Positions 47,913 to 59,065 of a stretch of 64,000 nt of DNA are shown piece after piece. A program made the translations under genes and the position numbers. Numbering within the stretch: the first letter of the stretch is position 1; each line of letters begins with the position of its first letter. The notes under the pieces are model-generated. The model did no database searches and was not told the origin of the DNA. It saw nothing but the letters and a program-made list of their open reading frames with translations. The stretch comes from Knoxdaviesia capensis (Eukaryota; Ascomycota; Sordariomycetes; Microascales; Gondwanamycetaceae): the NCBI GenBank assembly GCA_001510575.1, contig LNGK01000012.1, positions 580,389 through 644,388 of the forward strand, written 5' to 3'.

Positions 47913-50900
47913 ATGGCAGGGAAACGCAAGCGAAACAACAAGGAAGCCAGAACTTCCGGCTTTCAAGAGAGCAAACGCTCGAAGCAGGACAATTTCGACG
48001 ATGCATCTGAGCCTGAAGAAGCTTCTTCTGACCACGACAACGACCTGACCACGAAGTCGAAGCTCTCTCTCGCCGAACGAAAAACCGAAGCTCTACTATA
48101 CGACCGACTAGGTAGCGAAGATGGTGCTACACGGACGGCGGCCGCATTGGAGCTGATAACTCTGCTGCTGGGCGACAAGGACGGGACCGGTGCTGCTAGC
48201 GAAGCCGTGTTGCAACGACATCTCGAGAAACGATTATTCCCAGGCCTTGCCAGTGGTCGCAATGCATCGAGGGTCGGTTTTAGCATTGTGGTTACCGAAA
48301 TTTTGTCACAGCTCTTTGGCTCTGCGTCCCTGGCTGAGAAACGGTACCCCTCAGTTTCGTTTGATCGGACCCTTGAGTTGCTTGCAAACAGCGGCCAGGC
48401 TGCCGGCAGCACACCATACGATCGCAATCACTTCTTCGGCCAGCTCTTTGGGCTTGAGTGCTATGTGACTGCGAAGATCATTGCGATTGATTCAGCCCGC
48501 TGGGATCAACTCTTTGACCGACTGCTGAGGCTGTCAGAGATGAAGATCTGGCTTCGACCACACTGTGGATGGGCCATATATCAGGCCTTGCCGCAGTTGA
48601 GCAAGAGCCAAGTCAAAGATGTTCTAAACCGGTTGGTGGATGATAGAAATGCCAAGACTGCTGAGGGTGCGATCATATGGCTGGAGGCGTCCCGGCTGCA
48701 CCCAGATCTGACATCCGTCAAGCCCTGGGGCGATCCTTTGTCGTCAAAGTCTTTACAGGACCTGGCTCTTGTACTCAAAGATAGCAACGTTGATGTACCG
48801 GAACCCCATGATCCCACCAATCCCAACTCAAAGAACCGGAAACCCAATGCAACGTCGCAGTTGCATTTTGCATGGGACGTCTTTGCTGCACATTTCGCGA
48901 AGCTGGGTGAAGAAGGATCATCACAGTTTGGCGGTTTCTGGGTGCGTGTGGTTGATGGTAAGTGATTCATTATTGTTGAGTTCCTTTTTCCGAGATTCTC
49001 GAATGTTTCGCCATGAAAAGTCTTGCTGTTCGGCTAATCAATAACTTGCTCCCACTTTCAGATGGTCTCTTTTCTAAGACAGCCTCCGATACACAAAAGT
49101 TCCGTGGTTTTCTTGTTTTTGGAAAGATGCTTCAGACTCTCTTTGCCTATCCGACTCTAGTGTCTTTGCTCTTTAGCCGCAATCTGATGGCATGCCTGAT
49201 GAACCAAGCGGCTAGCGAAGATCGGTTCCTACATCTTGCAGCGATTAAAGCTTTAAAGTCCATCGAAACTGTCGTGACCGCTTCTCCAGAACTTGCCTCA
49301 GTCGTCATCAAGTGCTTAACGGGATCACAGGGTACTTTCGCATTCGACCAGCGCACAAAAGGAAAAACCCTCGAGCACGTATTGCAGAAATTGCCCGTAC
49401 AGGCGATTCCCGAGACTCTGGAAGCTCTTGAATTCCGAGCGGCTGAGGTGGCAGGCGCCACAACAGAAGGTGCGGTCGCAAATCTACACGCCTACGTCGA
49501 TTACCTGTACAAGGTGATGGACGCCGCGGAAACACGATCAACAGATGACGTTGAAGCGACGTCAGGGTTGGCTATGCGCAAACTCGCACAGCTGGCCTAT
49601 GCCGATGAAGACGCCAAGGCACGGTTCCATCTCACGGAGAAGGTCATGGCACTGGCGCAAACGCGACTGGAGTCTGGCTTCGGAAAAATGGCTCGTCGAA
49701 CGGAGGACCTGACCGCTCTGTGTAACGCAGCGGCGTCAGTCGACCTGTCGTTCAAAGACATGGACGATGAGATCGCTTCAGAGGTGAAGGAAGCTATCCG
49801 CCGAATGAAGAATTTGATGGGACCGAAAACCTCGAAAAAGTCTTCCAAATCCAAGAAGGCGTCCGAGGAGCCGTCACAACTTCATAAGGGACTGGCGCTG
49901 TTGTACGCCGTATCACTGTTCCAGGTGTATAACGATGACCCAGACGCACTGAACATGCTGAACGACCTGAAGGAGTTGCAAACCAAGCTGAAAGATGCTA
50001 GCAAAGATGCCGATGTCGTGTCTGTGCTGTTTGTGGAAATCCTCTTGGCGATGGTGGCGCGGCAATCGTCCCTCACACGGGAGGTGGCTAAACAGGCATT
50101 TGCTGTCTTCGCGGGGTCAGTAACTATGAAGGGGATGGATATGCTGACCGATGTGCTTCTGGCTTCCGAAGATTTGGAGGGCCACAAACAGCTGTTCAAT
50201 CCTGGGGATGAGGGAGATGAAGAGAGTGAGGTCGAAGAAGAAGAAGAAGAAGAGGAAGAGACTGCTGAAGCCGATGCTGAAGTCATCGATGTTGATGATA
50301 TGGATGTTTCGGTGCATGGCGACCAGCTGATTCTGAACGGAACGGGAGTTGGCCATGTGGATGATATTCACGAAGCTGGTGATGAGGGAGAAGATGATGA
50401 GAACGTTGAGAGCAATAGCGACGACGAAGACGAGGCTGTGCATGATCACGATCACGATCACGATCACGACCACGACCACGGTGAGGACGATGATTCGTCC
50501 TCTGAAGTCAGCGAAGACGTCGAAGGCTTCGATGCGAAGCTGGCAGCTGTGCTCCGCAGCCACCGGCTCGACGCGGACGCGGACGCCTCGTCTGGGTCTG
50601 AATCTGACATGACCGATTCGGAGATGCTTGCGCTTGACGACACAATCTCCGCAGCCTTCCGCAGCCGGCGCACAGCCATGGCACCCAACAAGCGGGCCGC
50701 GAAGATTGCGGTGCAAACCACGGTCAACTTTAAGAACCGGGTGCTGGACCTGTTAGATGTGTTTGTGCGCGCCCGACCGCGGTCATCCATGGCGTTCTCA
50801 ACGCTGCCCCCACTGGTGCACCTTGCCCGCACCTCGGCCTCGCGTGACCTCGCAGCGCGTGCGGCTGTCCTTATTGCTCTGCACCAAAAGCTCTGCCTGC

Positions 50901-51265
50901 GCAAGCCGGACGAGGCGGACGCCGAAGAGGACGGAGACGATGACGGCGAGCAGTCTGTCGCGGCGTTGATGGCGGTGTTGCGCGCCGTGCATGCTGAGGT
51001 TGAGGCCGATACCAGCGCGCGGGCGGCGTTTGCCAAGGCCGCGTCGACCGCGAGCTTGGCCGTCGTTACGCGCATGTTTGCGGTGGAACGCTCATCGGTT
51101 GAGGTTGTGGCCACGGAATATGCACGCCTGCAGGCAGCGTGGGTGTGTGGACAGTTGCGTGTCCAGGCATTCTTCTTCGCCAACTGGATGAATTGGTGCC
51201 AGACCCGTGCGAATAGTGAGATGAGCAAGGGTGGTAGCAAGGAAGGCAAGTCCAAGAGTACGTAG
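47913..51265 (+). CDS. pol5: DNA polymerase phi / Pol5, rDNA-associated ribosome-biogenesis factor
   Basis: Nucleolar protein of the Pol5/MYBBP1A family (Pfam DNA_pol_phi). Despite its name it functions in rRNA synthesis and 60S assembly rather than replication. Two exons, 47913-48957 and 49062-51265, join to 1082 residues through GTAAGT and TTTCAG; the junction restores VVDDGLFSKTASDTQKF. The N-terminus is a basic nuclear signal (MAGKRKRNNKEA). HEAT-like helical repeats follow (LELITLLLGDKDGT, GWAIYQALPQLSKSQ, FRGFLVFGKMLQTL). The acidic insert typical of the family spans about 50209-50520 and contains a His-Asp repeat. More helical sequence and a Lys/Ser-rich tail close the protein. Upstream 47776-47912 should hold a compact promoter. 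Confidence 0.95.
50441..50479 (+). repeat. in-frame His-Asp repeat within Pol5 acidic domain
   Basis: Alternating His and Asp codons, 13 residues from HDHDHD to the final H, encoded by CAC/GAT and CAC/GAC units. The six-base periodicity suggests expansion by slippage. It lies inside the long Asp/Glu-rich segment of Pol5. Confidence 0.95.
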
Positions 51266-51547
51266 TTTACGCATGAGTGGGCCACATCTCTGTACATACA
51301 AAAGTTTTTGATTTGGGCTCGGTTCTCTTTCATGGTGCTTAGGTCAAGAGGCTAGCTTTTGATTTTAATTGACGTTCAATCCAATCCAGATGCAATTTTT
51401 GTTCGCAACGGCGATCTGTGATTACGGTAGGAATTCATGACAATGGCAACATGAGTGAGATTCTAATATTTTTTCGTTGGTTTCGTGTGGCTTGCAAATA
51501 ACGACAAGTGTTATTTTTGATTTCCCTTTGGCATTCAAAAACAACTG

Positions 51548-52610
51548 TTACTCCTCCATCTTGTCATCATCCTCCTCCTCATCATCATCCTCATCATCAT
51601 CGTCATCATCATCGTCAGAAGCCTTGGCCAACCGCTGAGCTTCCTCAATGATCTCTTTGGGCACTTCCTGGTGGCGGCCCTTGGTAGGGCCATCAGGTCC
51701 CGAAATCCAGGTCATTTCCAGCTCGTAGTCCTTGGAAGTATCGTCGCCGCGCGACTTGTAGATGATGCGGGCGGCCTCCTTAACACCGTCAAGAAGTGAC
51801 AACGAACCCGCGGCCAGATCGAGTTTCTCAAGCTCAGCCTTGGCAGCCTGGCGGCCCTTGCCGGTGGCCGCACCGTAGTATCCCCAGTACAAGCCGCTAG
51901 GCTCGATCATGTACAGGAACGGGCCGCCGTGCTTCTTGCCAGCGACCTTTCCGCCAGCCCCAACGGTCGGACCCTCGCCAACTTCGCCGTCAACGGGCGG
52001 GTCATCCTCAGGATCAAAGCCGGCGATGATGGCGGAGATGCCAAACGGGCGCACGTACGAGTGGCAGGTATAGGCCTGCAGATAGCTGCCCATGCGGGAG
52101 GCAAGGATGGCGGAAGAGATGGGTGTTTTGTAGGATTGGCGCCACGAGAAGGCTTCGTCGCGGGCACGGCTGATGAAGTGGCGGCCATCGGGAACCATTC
52201 CGGAGTAAACCTTTAAAAAGGAATATATACAATTAGCACGCAGTTAGCCAGGAGAAAGTTGAAGCGGAAAGCAAGGATATTGCAGTTGACAAACGTACAA
52301 CTCCTAGGTGGCGGTCTATCGTGGCAACCCGCTTGTTGGCGTTGGGCTTGAGCAGCTTGGAGCCAATGACTTTCTCAACAGCAAGAACAACACCATCTTT
52401 GCACCGAATTCCGACAGATGTGCTGCCGCTCTCAACTGCTTTCACGGCGTATTCGACCTGGAAGTTTCGGCCATCAGGCGAGTAGATGGAGTTCGCAAGA
52501 TCGTAACCGGTACCGATGGATGTCTAACAGAGACGGCCGGGTCAATTATGGGAAAACGACAGGAGGGCCAAAAGCACATGAGTGTGGTGGATAGGACTGG
52601 AACTTACCAT
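51548..52610 (-). CDS. pre10: 20S proteasome subunit alpha-7 (Pre10/PSMA3)
   Basis: Structural alpha-ring subunit of the 20S proteasome, about 296 residues, in cytosol and nucleus. Three coding exons: 52610-52608 (the ATG alone), 52523-52299 and 52210-51548. The ATG is followed directly by GTAAGT; splicing to ACATCC gives MTSIGTGYDLANSIYSPDGR, the conserved alpha-7 start. The alpha signature FQVEYAVKAVESGSTSVGIR follows, then GVVYSGMVPDGRH across the second junction. SYVRPFGISAIIAGFD is next, then GLYWGYYGAATGKGRQAAKAELEKL. An insertion of roughly 25 residues rich in Asp, Glu and Gly sits before PFLYMIEPSG. The C-terminus is a long Asp/Glu tail, as in yeast Pre10. Alpha subunits are not proteolytic. 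Exon 1 is unusual but well supported. Confidence 0.96.
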
Positions 52611-53257
52611 GGTGAATCAGTGCCGAACAGGCGGCAGAGAACAGTTTGTAAGGCTGGAGTCGTTCAAGTGTTCGATATGGCGATTGAGGAGGGGGAGGGG
52701 AAATCGCCAGGGAAGAAGAAGACAGGAGTCGCGGATTGAGATGGCGGATCAAACCCAAGCGGACAGAGAGAGCGGTAGATATAAAACAATGTCAATAGAA
52801 AGAAGGGGGGAAAGCGTTGGCTTTGTGATGGGTGGTGTTCAGGTTGCAGGTTGTGGGTTTTTTCGGCAGTACGTCGTCGTCGGAGCTTTGATATTGTGAA
52901 GCGGGTGGTGCATTTTGCAGGCAGCGGAAAGCTCACGCGTTCAAAAATCGGCCATCAGCAATTGAGAGGTCAAGCCACAAAATGGGAGCTGACGCCACAC
53001 TTGTGGGGTTGGGGATGGCGATAGACCCTTAGTGAAGGGGTTAGGGTTACGGGGCCTGCTTCCGAACTTCAAGGGGATGACGCTGCCGTTTGCCTTGAAC
53101 GGAGAGACAGTAATCTATTGAGATGGCAACATCATCGCGTCAATACTGAGGAGTCTCGTTCATGACAACAAGTCGGAAGTTATTTAGACCATGCCTGATC
53201 ACTTCAGCTAGGAATATTTAAAGGATAGTAGAAGTAAACCCTAGACTGCTTTCCCCC

Positions 53258-53527
53258 TCACTTCGTCCGTCCCGTGTCGTCGGGGCTGTTCTTGTTGAGA
53301 GGCCCGTCACTTATGGGGGAAACTATATAGAATATATTAGATGATTCTACCCCAATCTTGCCATCGGAAGACATAGTTGACTCCACCCAGAGTCTTCGAA
53401 AACAAGATACATTCAAATATGCCCCTCTGTACGTTCTCGTCAGGGTTTGAAGTATATAAAACTCTCGACGTGCTCTCTTCAACTCTTCTATGTATGCCTT
53501 CTCGTCCCCAGTAGTTTTTGCTTTCAT
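53258..53527 (-). pseudogene. protein-like fragment of unknown origin
   Basis: An 89-codon frame that reads convincingly as protein (AYIEELKRARREFYILQTLT, RLWVESTMSSDGKIGVESSN, SPISDGPLNKNSP) yet has no intact upstream continuation I can find. A second frame, 53932-54114 on the same strand, is similar in character. The surroundings are AT-rich. I do not recognise the family. It may be the tail of a degraded mobile or duplicated gene. Confidence 0.35.
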
Positions 53528-55084
53528 CGCCCTGAGTGACCAACACTTATGATATGATTATCTTGTGACCTCATCCTGGCCTATTCCAGACCATGTTACT
53601 ATTGTTTTTTTCGCCTCCCCTCACTCCAATCCTCCAGAGCACGTATTCGCGTAAGATGCTTCGTTTTGTTCTCTTCCGTGCCCCTCCTTTGTATGGCTAG
53701 CTTCGACTTAAATAGTTCCTGTTATGCAGCCAGTTGAACCTATCAGATCGATTCTCTTGGAGACTCCCCTTACCCAGGATGCATAGTTGTATCATCATCC
53801 GAGGATTCATACCCAACTCATGGCAACGCTAATTTCCCAAATGATCCCCGTGAGTCCGAATATGTATCACTGAAGTACCTGAGGTGTGAGGTCCGGATAT
53901 TGCTTTGCTTCTTTTGAGTACAGAACTTATTTTATACAACCAGGTACACGCCTGAGGGTCCTCTGATCCCAGTACAAACGGCGCCTAAGGGCATGGCTAA
54001 AAGCTGAGACCCCAACACTTTCATCTCGAGATATTCGGGGATGCTTGGAGTCCGAATAGATTTCTCATGATGACCTAGTTTCCTCCACACTCTATCATGA
54101 TATTCACTCATCATCTCATGGTGTTCATTCTATCCGCCTTCACGAGCAGTTCTGTTTTCATGCTTCTTCCCCTTACACCGTTAGCATCTGTTCCTATTCC
54201 TCTGGTTCCTTAAATTTCTTCTCTGATTCCTGCCTGACCAGTCTGTAATGAATGACACCGCTTGTTTCAGTAACTAGGGTGTGTTGGCCATGGGTTTTCT
54301 CCGCTTTGTCTTGATTCAGACCCATCAGGCTCCAACCACTTTTATTCTATTTTTCCCTATATCCAGATTATAAAACTCTCCCTAATATTCTCGCCTCTGA
54401 TCTTAGGTAGCCTTTTCAAAAATATGCCAGAAGAATTAAATAAATATATAATCCTGGATATTCCAGCTGTACCTTTGTTTTTAGGCCTTAAAAGGTGGCT
54501 ACCTTGGCTGTCTGACTAGTCCTGCTATATATATGTTCTCCATGACTCCTCCTCACTCTTCACTTACCCCCCTTCATCAAGTCTATCTTCCTTCTCTCTC
54601 CAACTCCTTCCTTTCTTAACTTCTATCTATAATATAACATCTCTCTTCAAAAGTAAAGAAGTGCACTCTTCCCCTAAGATATCATTTTTTCTGTTTGCCG
54701 CTGTTTGAACTACCTGTAATCTCTGTTTCTTTTTCTTGCTGTCTCGATCTGTGTGCGCCTTTTTATCCTAACAACAGTATTGATCTCTGTCTAGCATAGT
54801 CACAAATAGATTTTATTATTTTCGCACCCAGAGCTCATCTTCGTTTCCTTCTCTCTGCCTGCCTTCAAGATCACATCATAGCCTCCTGCTCCAGGACGGA
54901 CTGCCAACATACTGCACAAGCTTTCCCTCACCTGCTCTCATCTTCTTCCTCCCGATCTCGCCCCTTCGTCGTCCTGACGATAGAGGCCTTTCTAACCGTC
55001 ACAATTCTCCTCCTGGTTTCTGACGCTGGGCTCCTTGAGCCAGCCTCGTTGAACTTCAACGCACACCAGCCCTCCAACCCCGAG

Positions 55085-55232
55085 GTAGGTCACTAACCTT
55101 ACATGATTGTTCCTGTTTGACCTTGACGGTTGGCACTTATTCCATATCTGTCTTGTCAACCGGGAGACGTGTCTGCTTCTTTCATCCTAACCTCGTTTGC
55201 TGTGTTCTCTTCAACTCTTCCTCAACAAACAG
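55085..55232 (+). other. probable intron in 5' leader
   Basis: GTAGGT donor at 55085, CCTAACC branch near 55188 and AACAG acceptor ending at 55232. Removal puts a long CT-rich leader directly before AAAATGG. It is noncoding and inferred from consensus only. Confidence 0.55.
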
Positions 55233-55235
55233 AAA

Positions 55236-56357
55236 ATGGTTGTCGCAGTTCAGAACGCCGGCATGGCGCCATCATACGAAGAGCTCGAAATGCTCTTTGC
55301 ACGAAACCTTTCCTTTGACTCGGCAGCCCACACTACGGCTCCGCAAGGAGTGCCCAAGATGTTTGCCAGTGATACCTTACAAACTGCTCCCCCAGTTCCC
55401 AGCCCCAGCAATGATATGACCGCCCCGGCTTCTGCCTTCCAAGCCCAGGATATCACCTATAGCATCTCCCAACACTACAACCACTCGGCACACGTGGCAC
55501 GACGACAGGCTGAGCGGGCTGCTATCCTCGCCGAAGAAGCGCGGAAGCTTACCGAGCAGCAGCAGCAGCAGCAACTGGAGTCTGAAGCCCAGTTCGGGAT
55601 TGTTCGCCGGAGCACCTCCGAGCCGCTTCCCGAACAGCAGAAGCAGCAGAAACAGCAGCAGCAGCCAACGGCCGTGCCTTCCTCATACGAGGATGTCCTG
55701 CGCGCGAATGGCATTGACGCATCGGCCCTGTCTGGTGCTCAGCTGATGCTATTTCGGACCGCAGATGCTGACCAGCAACAGAGGCTGATTGAGTTGTGGA
55801 ACATCTGCCCGCCGCGCAACCAGGCTGAGAACGCCACCGTGGCTTGGTCAGCTACGTCGGTCGAGCAGGAGGAGCAGTTTGCGCAGGCTCGGTACCAGCA
55901 GCAGCAGCGGCTCGAACTGGATCAACAGCTCCAGATGCAGCTGCAGATGGAGATGGAGATGGAAATGGAAATGCAGATGCGCGACGAGCCCGCATCTGTT
56001 ACACCCGCAGCTCCCATTGGAATTTCCCAGAGCGACGATGGCCGCTGGATGGTCTCAGAGTCCCAGGCACCCGAGCCGTACATGGCCTCCGGCTATGAAG
56101 AGATCATGCGCCGCGAGTATGAGCGGGAGGAGCGCCGCCAACGGGAAGAGCGTGAGAGGGCGCATGTCATGTACACCCACTTTGGCACTGCGGTTCCTGG
56201 CAATAACCAACAGCAGCAGCAGTACACTCCGGCCACGGACCCGGTGTACCGCTCGGCTTCTGCTGACTGGGAGTTGCAACTGAAGTTGCAGACTCAGTAT
56301 GGAGCTTTCCAACATTCACGATCCACAGCCGGACTTGCGGATGCGATGGATATCTGA
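55236..56357 (+). CDS. unrecognised Gln-rich protein
   Basis: I do not recognise a family. Single coding exon of 373 residues from ATG at 55236 (MVVAVQNAGMAPSYEELEML). Several poly-Gln stretches (about 110-150 and 220-240) are encoded by CAG/CAA repeats. A run of alternating Met and Glu (MEMEMEMEMQM) follows, then a charged helix (EEIMRREYEREERRQREERE) likely to form a coiled coil, and a Gln/Tyr/Ser-rich end. No signal peptide, membrane span or DNA-binding domain is seen. The long CT-rich leader with its own intron suggests strong or regulated expression. Composition resembles fungal transcription co-regulators or granule proteins, but that is only a suggestion. Confidence 0.8.
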   Translation: MVVAVQNAGMAPSYEELEMLFARNLSFDSAAHTTAPQGVPKMFASDTLQTAPPVPSPSNDMTAPASAFQAQDITYSISQHYNHSAHVARRQAERAAILAEEARKLTEQQQQQQLESEAQFGIVRRSTSEPLPEQQKQQKQQQQPTAVPSSYEDVLRANGIDASALSGAQLMLFRTADADQQQRLIELWNICPPRNQAENATVAWSATSVEQEEQFAQARYQQQQRLELDQQLQMQLQMEMEMEMEMQMRDEPASVTPAAPIGISQSDDGRWMVSESQAPEPYMASGYEEIMRREYEREERRQREERERAHVMYTHFGTAVPGNNQQQQQYTPATDPVYRSASADWELQLKLQTQYGAFQHSRSTAGLADAMDI

Positions 56358-57074
56358 GGGGAAAGTGTGTGAAATGGAAAGGGATAGGCCTGGCCGGGCT
56401 ACGATACTTTCTGCCAGGCCTCACCACATTACTACAACAGCTTTGCCGACTTGTTTATCCTCTTGGTCTTTTATTTTTATTTTTATGATCCCCCATTTTG
56501 AGTTTTCATTATCTGCCAAGTTTGAAACATCATCATTCATTCAGCATCATCATGTTCTTTCTCGTCTTTCGAGCGTTTTTTCAAAGACCTGGAACGTTGC
56601 ATGTTAGAGATTTTCCAACCCCCCAACTAATGCATTTAGTTTATGATAACGACGGTGGATGAACGCGTTCAATACGAGATTATATTGCTTTTATTCCGAG
56701 AGATGGGTCACATAAAAGAGTATGAATGTCTTCTGTGAATGTGGTAAAACACGTAAATTTATCTGAGAAGAGGCCGGAGACGGCATGTAGTAAAATGAAG
56801 TAGTTCTAGTCTTTTTGTGTATCTTTGTTTCCGTTCTTCATAAATCTGCCTTCCAGATCTTGATTCTCATCCCACCTCTCTAGGCCATGGCATGGACATC
56901 CACCGGTTTCCGCCTTCCAACCAACCAACCTAGATTTTTTTTTTATGGTTTGTGTGAATGTGCAAATGAAAGGTGTGCAATGTTGGCACCTGTTTTTGGT
57001 GTCCACAGCTTTATCACCTCCCACCGGCTTTCCAGCTTCCTCACTTTTGCCGTTTCACCGGACGCGCGACCCTT
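56358..57074. other. intergenic between convergent genes
   Basis: About 720 bases between two gene ends, expected to contain both polyadenylation regions. T runs on the left (about 56455-56490) and at 56934-56943 fit this. No gene seen. Confidence 0.55.
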
Positions 57075-58514
57075 CTACCGCTTCTTGTTCTTGCGCTTCT
57101 TGGCCCCGCCAGTCTCCGCGCCGGTGGTCTTGACCATACTTCCGGACAGCGACTCCGTGCTCTTGTCCAGAATTTCGTAGTCGTCGCCAGTCGAGTCTGA
57201 CCCAGGTGGGGTGTTCTGAGGCTCTTCAGAGTCCTCGGATTCGGCGGCATCAGCATCAGCAGCAGGGGCGCCGGCTTCATCGGCGGTGTCCGCCGAGGGC
57301 GAGCGGAGGGCGAGAATGCGGCCAACGGTCTGGGCGTAGAAGAAAAGCGGCACACGCACAATGGCAGTGTCGTGGACAGTGGGCTGGACAAGCTCTTCGG
57401 GCTATATAGGGGGTAAAGGACCGGGCCCGTTAGTAATAAAGTTGCATGTGAGTGAAAAAAAGAAATTACGTATACGCACATCCAGGAGCAAGAGCTCAAC
57501 ATTTCCATCCTCATCAATGGTCTCAAGGTACACGTCGCCGAGCGAGTCGACAACAAGCATCTTTCCGTTTTCGGCGACAACGCGACGGCGGGTACCGGTG
57601 GGGCCGCCAGCAGGCTCCTCACCACCGGGAGCAGTCTGCGGCTTAGCCTTGCGCTTCGGCGCAGCCTTCTTTCCAGAGTCCTTGCGAGTATCGCGCTGCA
57701 TCATGCGGCGCTCACGGCGGTTGCGCGGTTGAGGGGGCATATCGGCACTATCATCACCGTCGTCGGGAGTGGGAGCGGCCACAGGAGATGGGGTGGTGGC
57801 AATGTCCAGGCTGTCACCCCAAGCTGAATCGCGGGCGAACTTGACGTAGCGCTCCACAAACTCCTTATGGCGCTTCCAGTTCATGTAAATGATGAGGTAG
57901 TGCACACCACCACCAACAACAAGGAACATGCCGACGAGCACAGTACCAAAGCCGGGACGGAACCGCTCGTAGTAGTAGTCGGTACCCTTCCACAGAGGGA
58001 AGCCGTTTGCACGGAAGTGGTCGTAGCGTTCGCGACCGGGGCCACGGAGGATGTTGGCCACAAGCGACAGCCGCGCCTGCTTATCCGAGGCCGTTTGGGC
58101 GGCCTTCTCAATCTCAGAGCGCGAGGGCGACTTCACCGCCTTGTTTGCGGCCTTGAGCGCAGCCTTGTAGTCGGCGATGAACTGCTGGCGTACCTTGTCG
58201 GGATGGAGAGAGCGCGAGCGCTTGCGGTAGGCTTTCGAGATGTCGTCGATGTTGGCAGACGGCGACACGCCTAGATAGTCATAGAAAGTGACATCGCGAC
58301 CTTCGGCGTTTTGGATCTCACCGCGGACTCGGAAGATTTCATGATCTAAGTGATAGAGACACGTGTTTGTTAGGACCTAAGGACCGGAATAGAGTACCAT
58401 GCGATTGGCGCAACCCGCAGATAGCATGGCGAACATACCTTCTTTGCTCCATGCTGCAGAGACTAACGGGGTCAGCAGTCCCAAAACCCCAACGAAGACG
58501 TGTGACAACTTCAT
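57075..58514 (-). CDS. erj5: ER membrane J-domain co-chaperone, Erj5 type
   Basis: DnaJ-type co-chaperone of the endoplasmic reticulum, expected to stimulate Hsp70 (Kar2/BiP) ATPase and preserve folding capacity. Three exons, 58514-58439, 58345-57480 and 57401-57075, join to 422 residues. A signal peptide (MKLSHVFVGVLGLLTPLVSA) precedes AAWSKEDHEIFRVRGEI across the first junction. The J domain (about 45-120) has DVTFYDYLGV and the HPD motif near 73-75. A membrane span lies at about 158-180 (FGTVLVGMFLVVGGGVHYLI). The C-terminal part is basic (RRERRMMQRDTRK), then conserved VVDSLGDVYLETIDEDG, crossing the last junction as LLLLDPEELVQP. The end is acidic and then Lys-rich (KKRKNKKR). All splice sites are canonical. 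Confidence 0.92.
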
Positions 58515-59065
58515 TGTGGAAACCGAAACAATTCTTTGAACCACGGAAACAAAACCAGAGCAACTTGCTGCTGGTGTGGAGAGGAAACAGGAGACGGCCG
58601 AACAGCTGTAGAACACTGCACTGACTGTCGATTCTGTCCCTTAGAAAAAGAAGAAAAGGAGAATCTAAATAGATTCAATGAGGCAGGAAATCCGATGGCC
58701 AGCAGCGGGATCAGAGAGGAGGAGAAGAGAAAAAAAGAGAAAAGAAGAGAGAAAGTGGGAAGGTAGAAGATGAGAAGCAAAATTCTAGGCCGGCAACAAG
58801 TAAGTCCTTGCTCATGAAGCCAGCCTATTGTTGGTGCTGACTTTCCTCCAAGTTTACTATAAAGTCTAAGGCCAGGCTGTTCTAATTGATTTTTTTTTCA
58901 ATCACGTATTGATACTTTTGCTATATACAACCCTAAGCAGGTACTTCTCCAATAGGTTAGTTACCATGACAGCCTTCAATGAGAATGTGAAAATGCAACT
59001 TAACATCATGAGAAGAAAAGGTGGAATTGTAGAATACATATTGTATTGCATCTGATAGTGCTAAT
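58515..59065. other. intergenic between two minus-strand genes
   Basis: About 550 bases holding the erj5 promoter and the drn1 3' end. The part near 58630-58770 is purine-rich on the plus strand, that is, CT-rich in the sense of erj5, as expected for its leader. Nothing else seen. Confidence 0.6.

Larger units (their letters stand above)
52611..55235. other. 2.6 kb intergenic with AT-rich middle and CT-rich leader
   Basis: The left part is the alpha-7 promoter. The middle (about 53200-54500) is AT-rich and holds two protein-like minus-strand fragments (53258-53527 and 53932-54114), described below. The right part (about 54540-55084) is strongly pyrimidine-rich, typical of a highly transcribed fungal leader. 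It ends in a probable leader intron, 55085-55232, with donor GTAGGT, branch CCTAACC and acceptor AACAG, just three bases before the next ATG. Confidence 0.6.
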
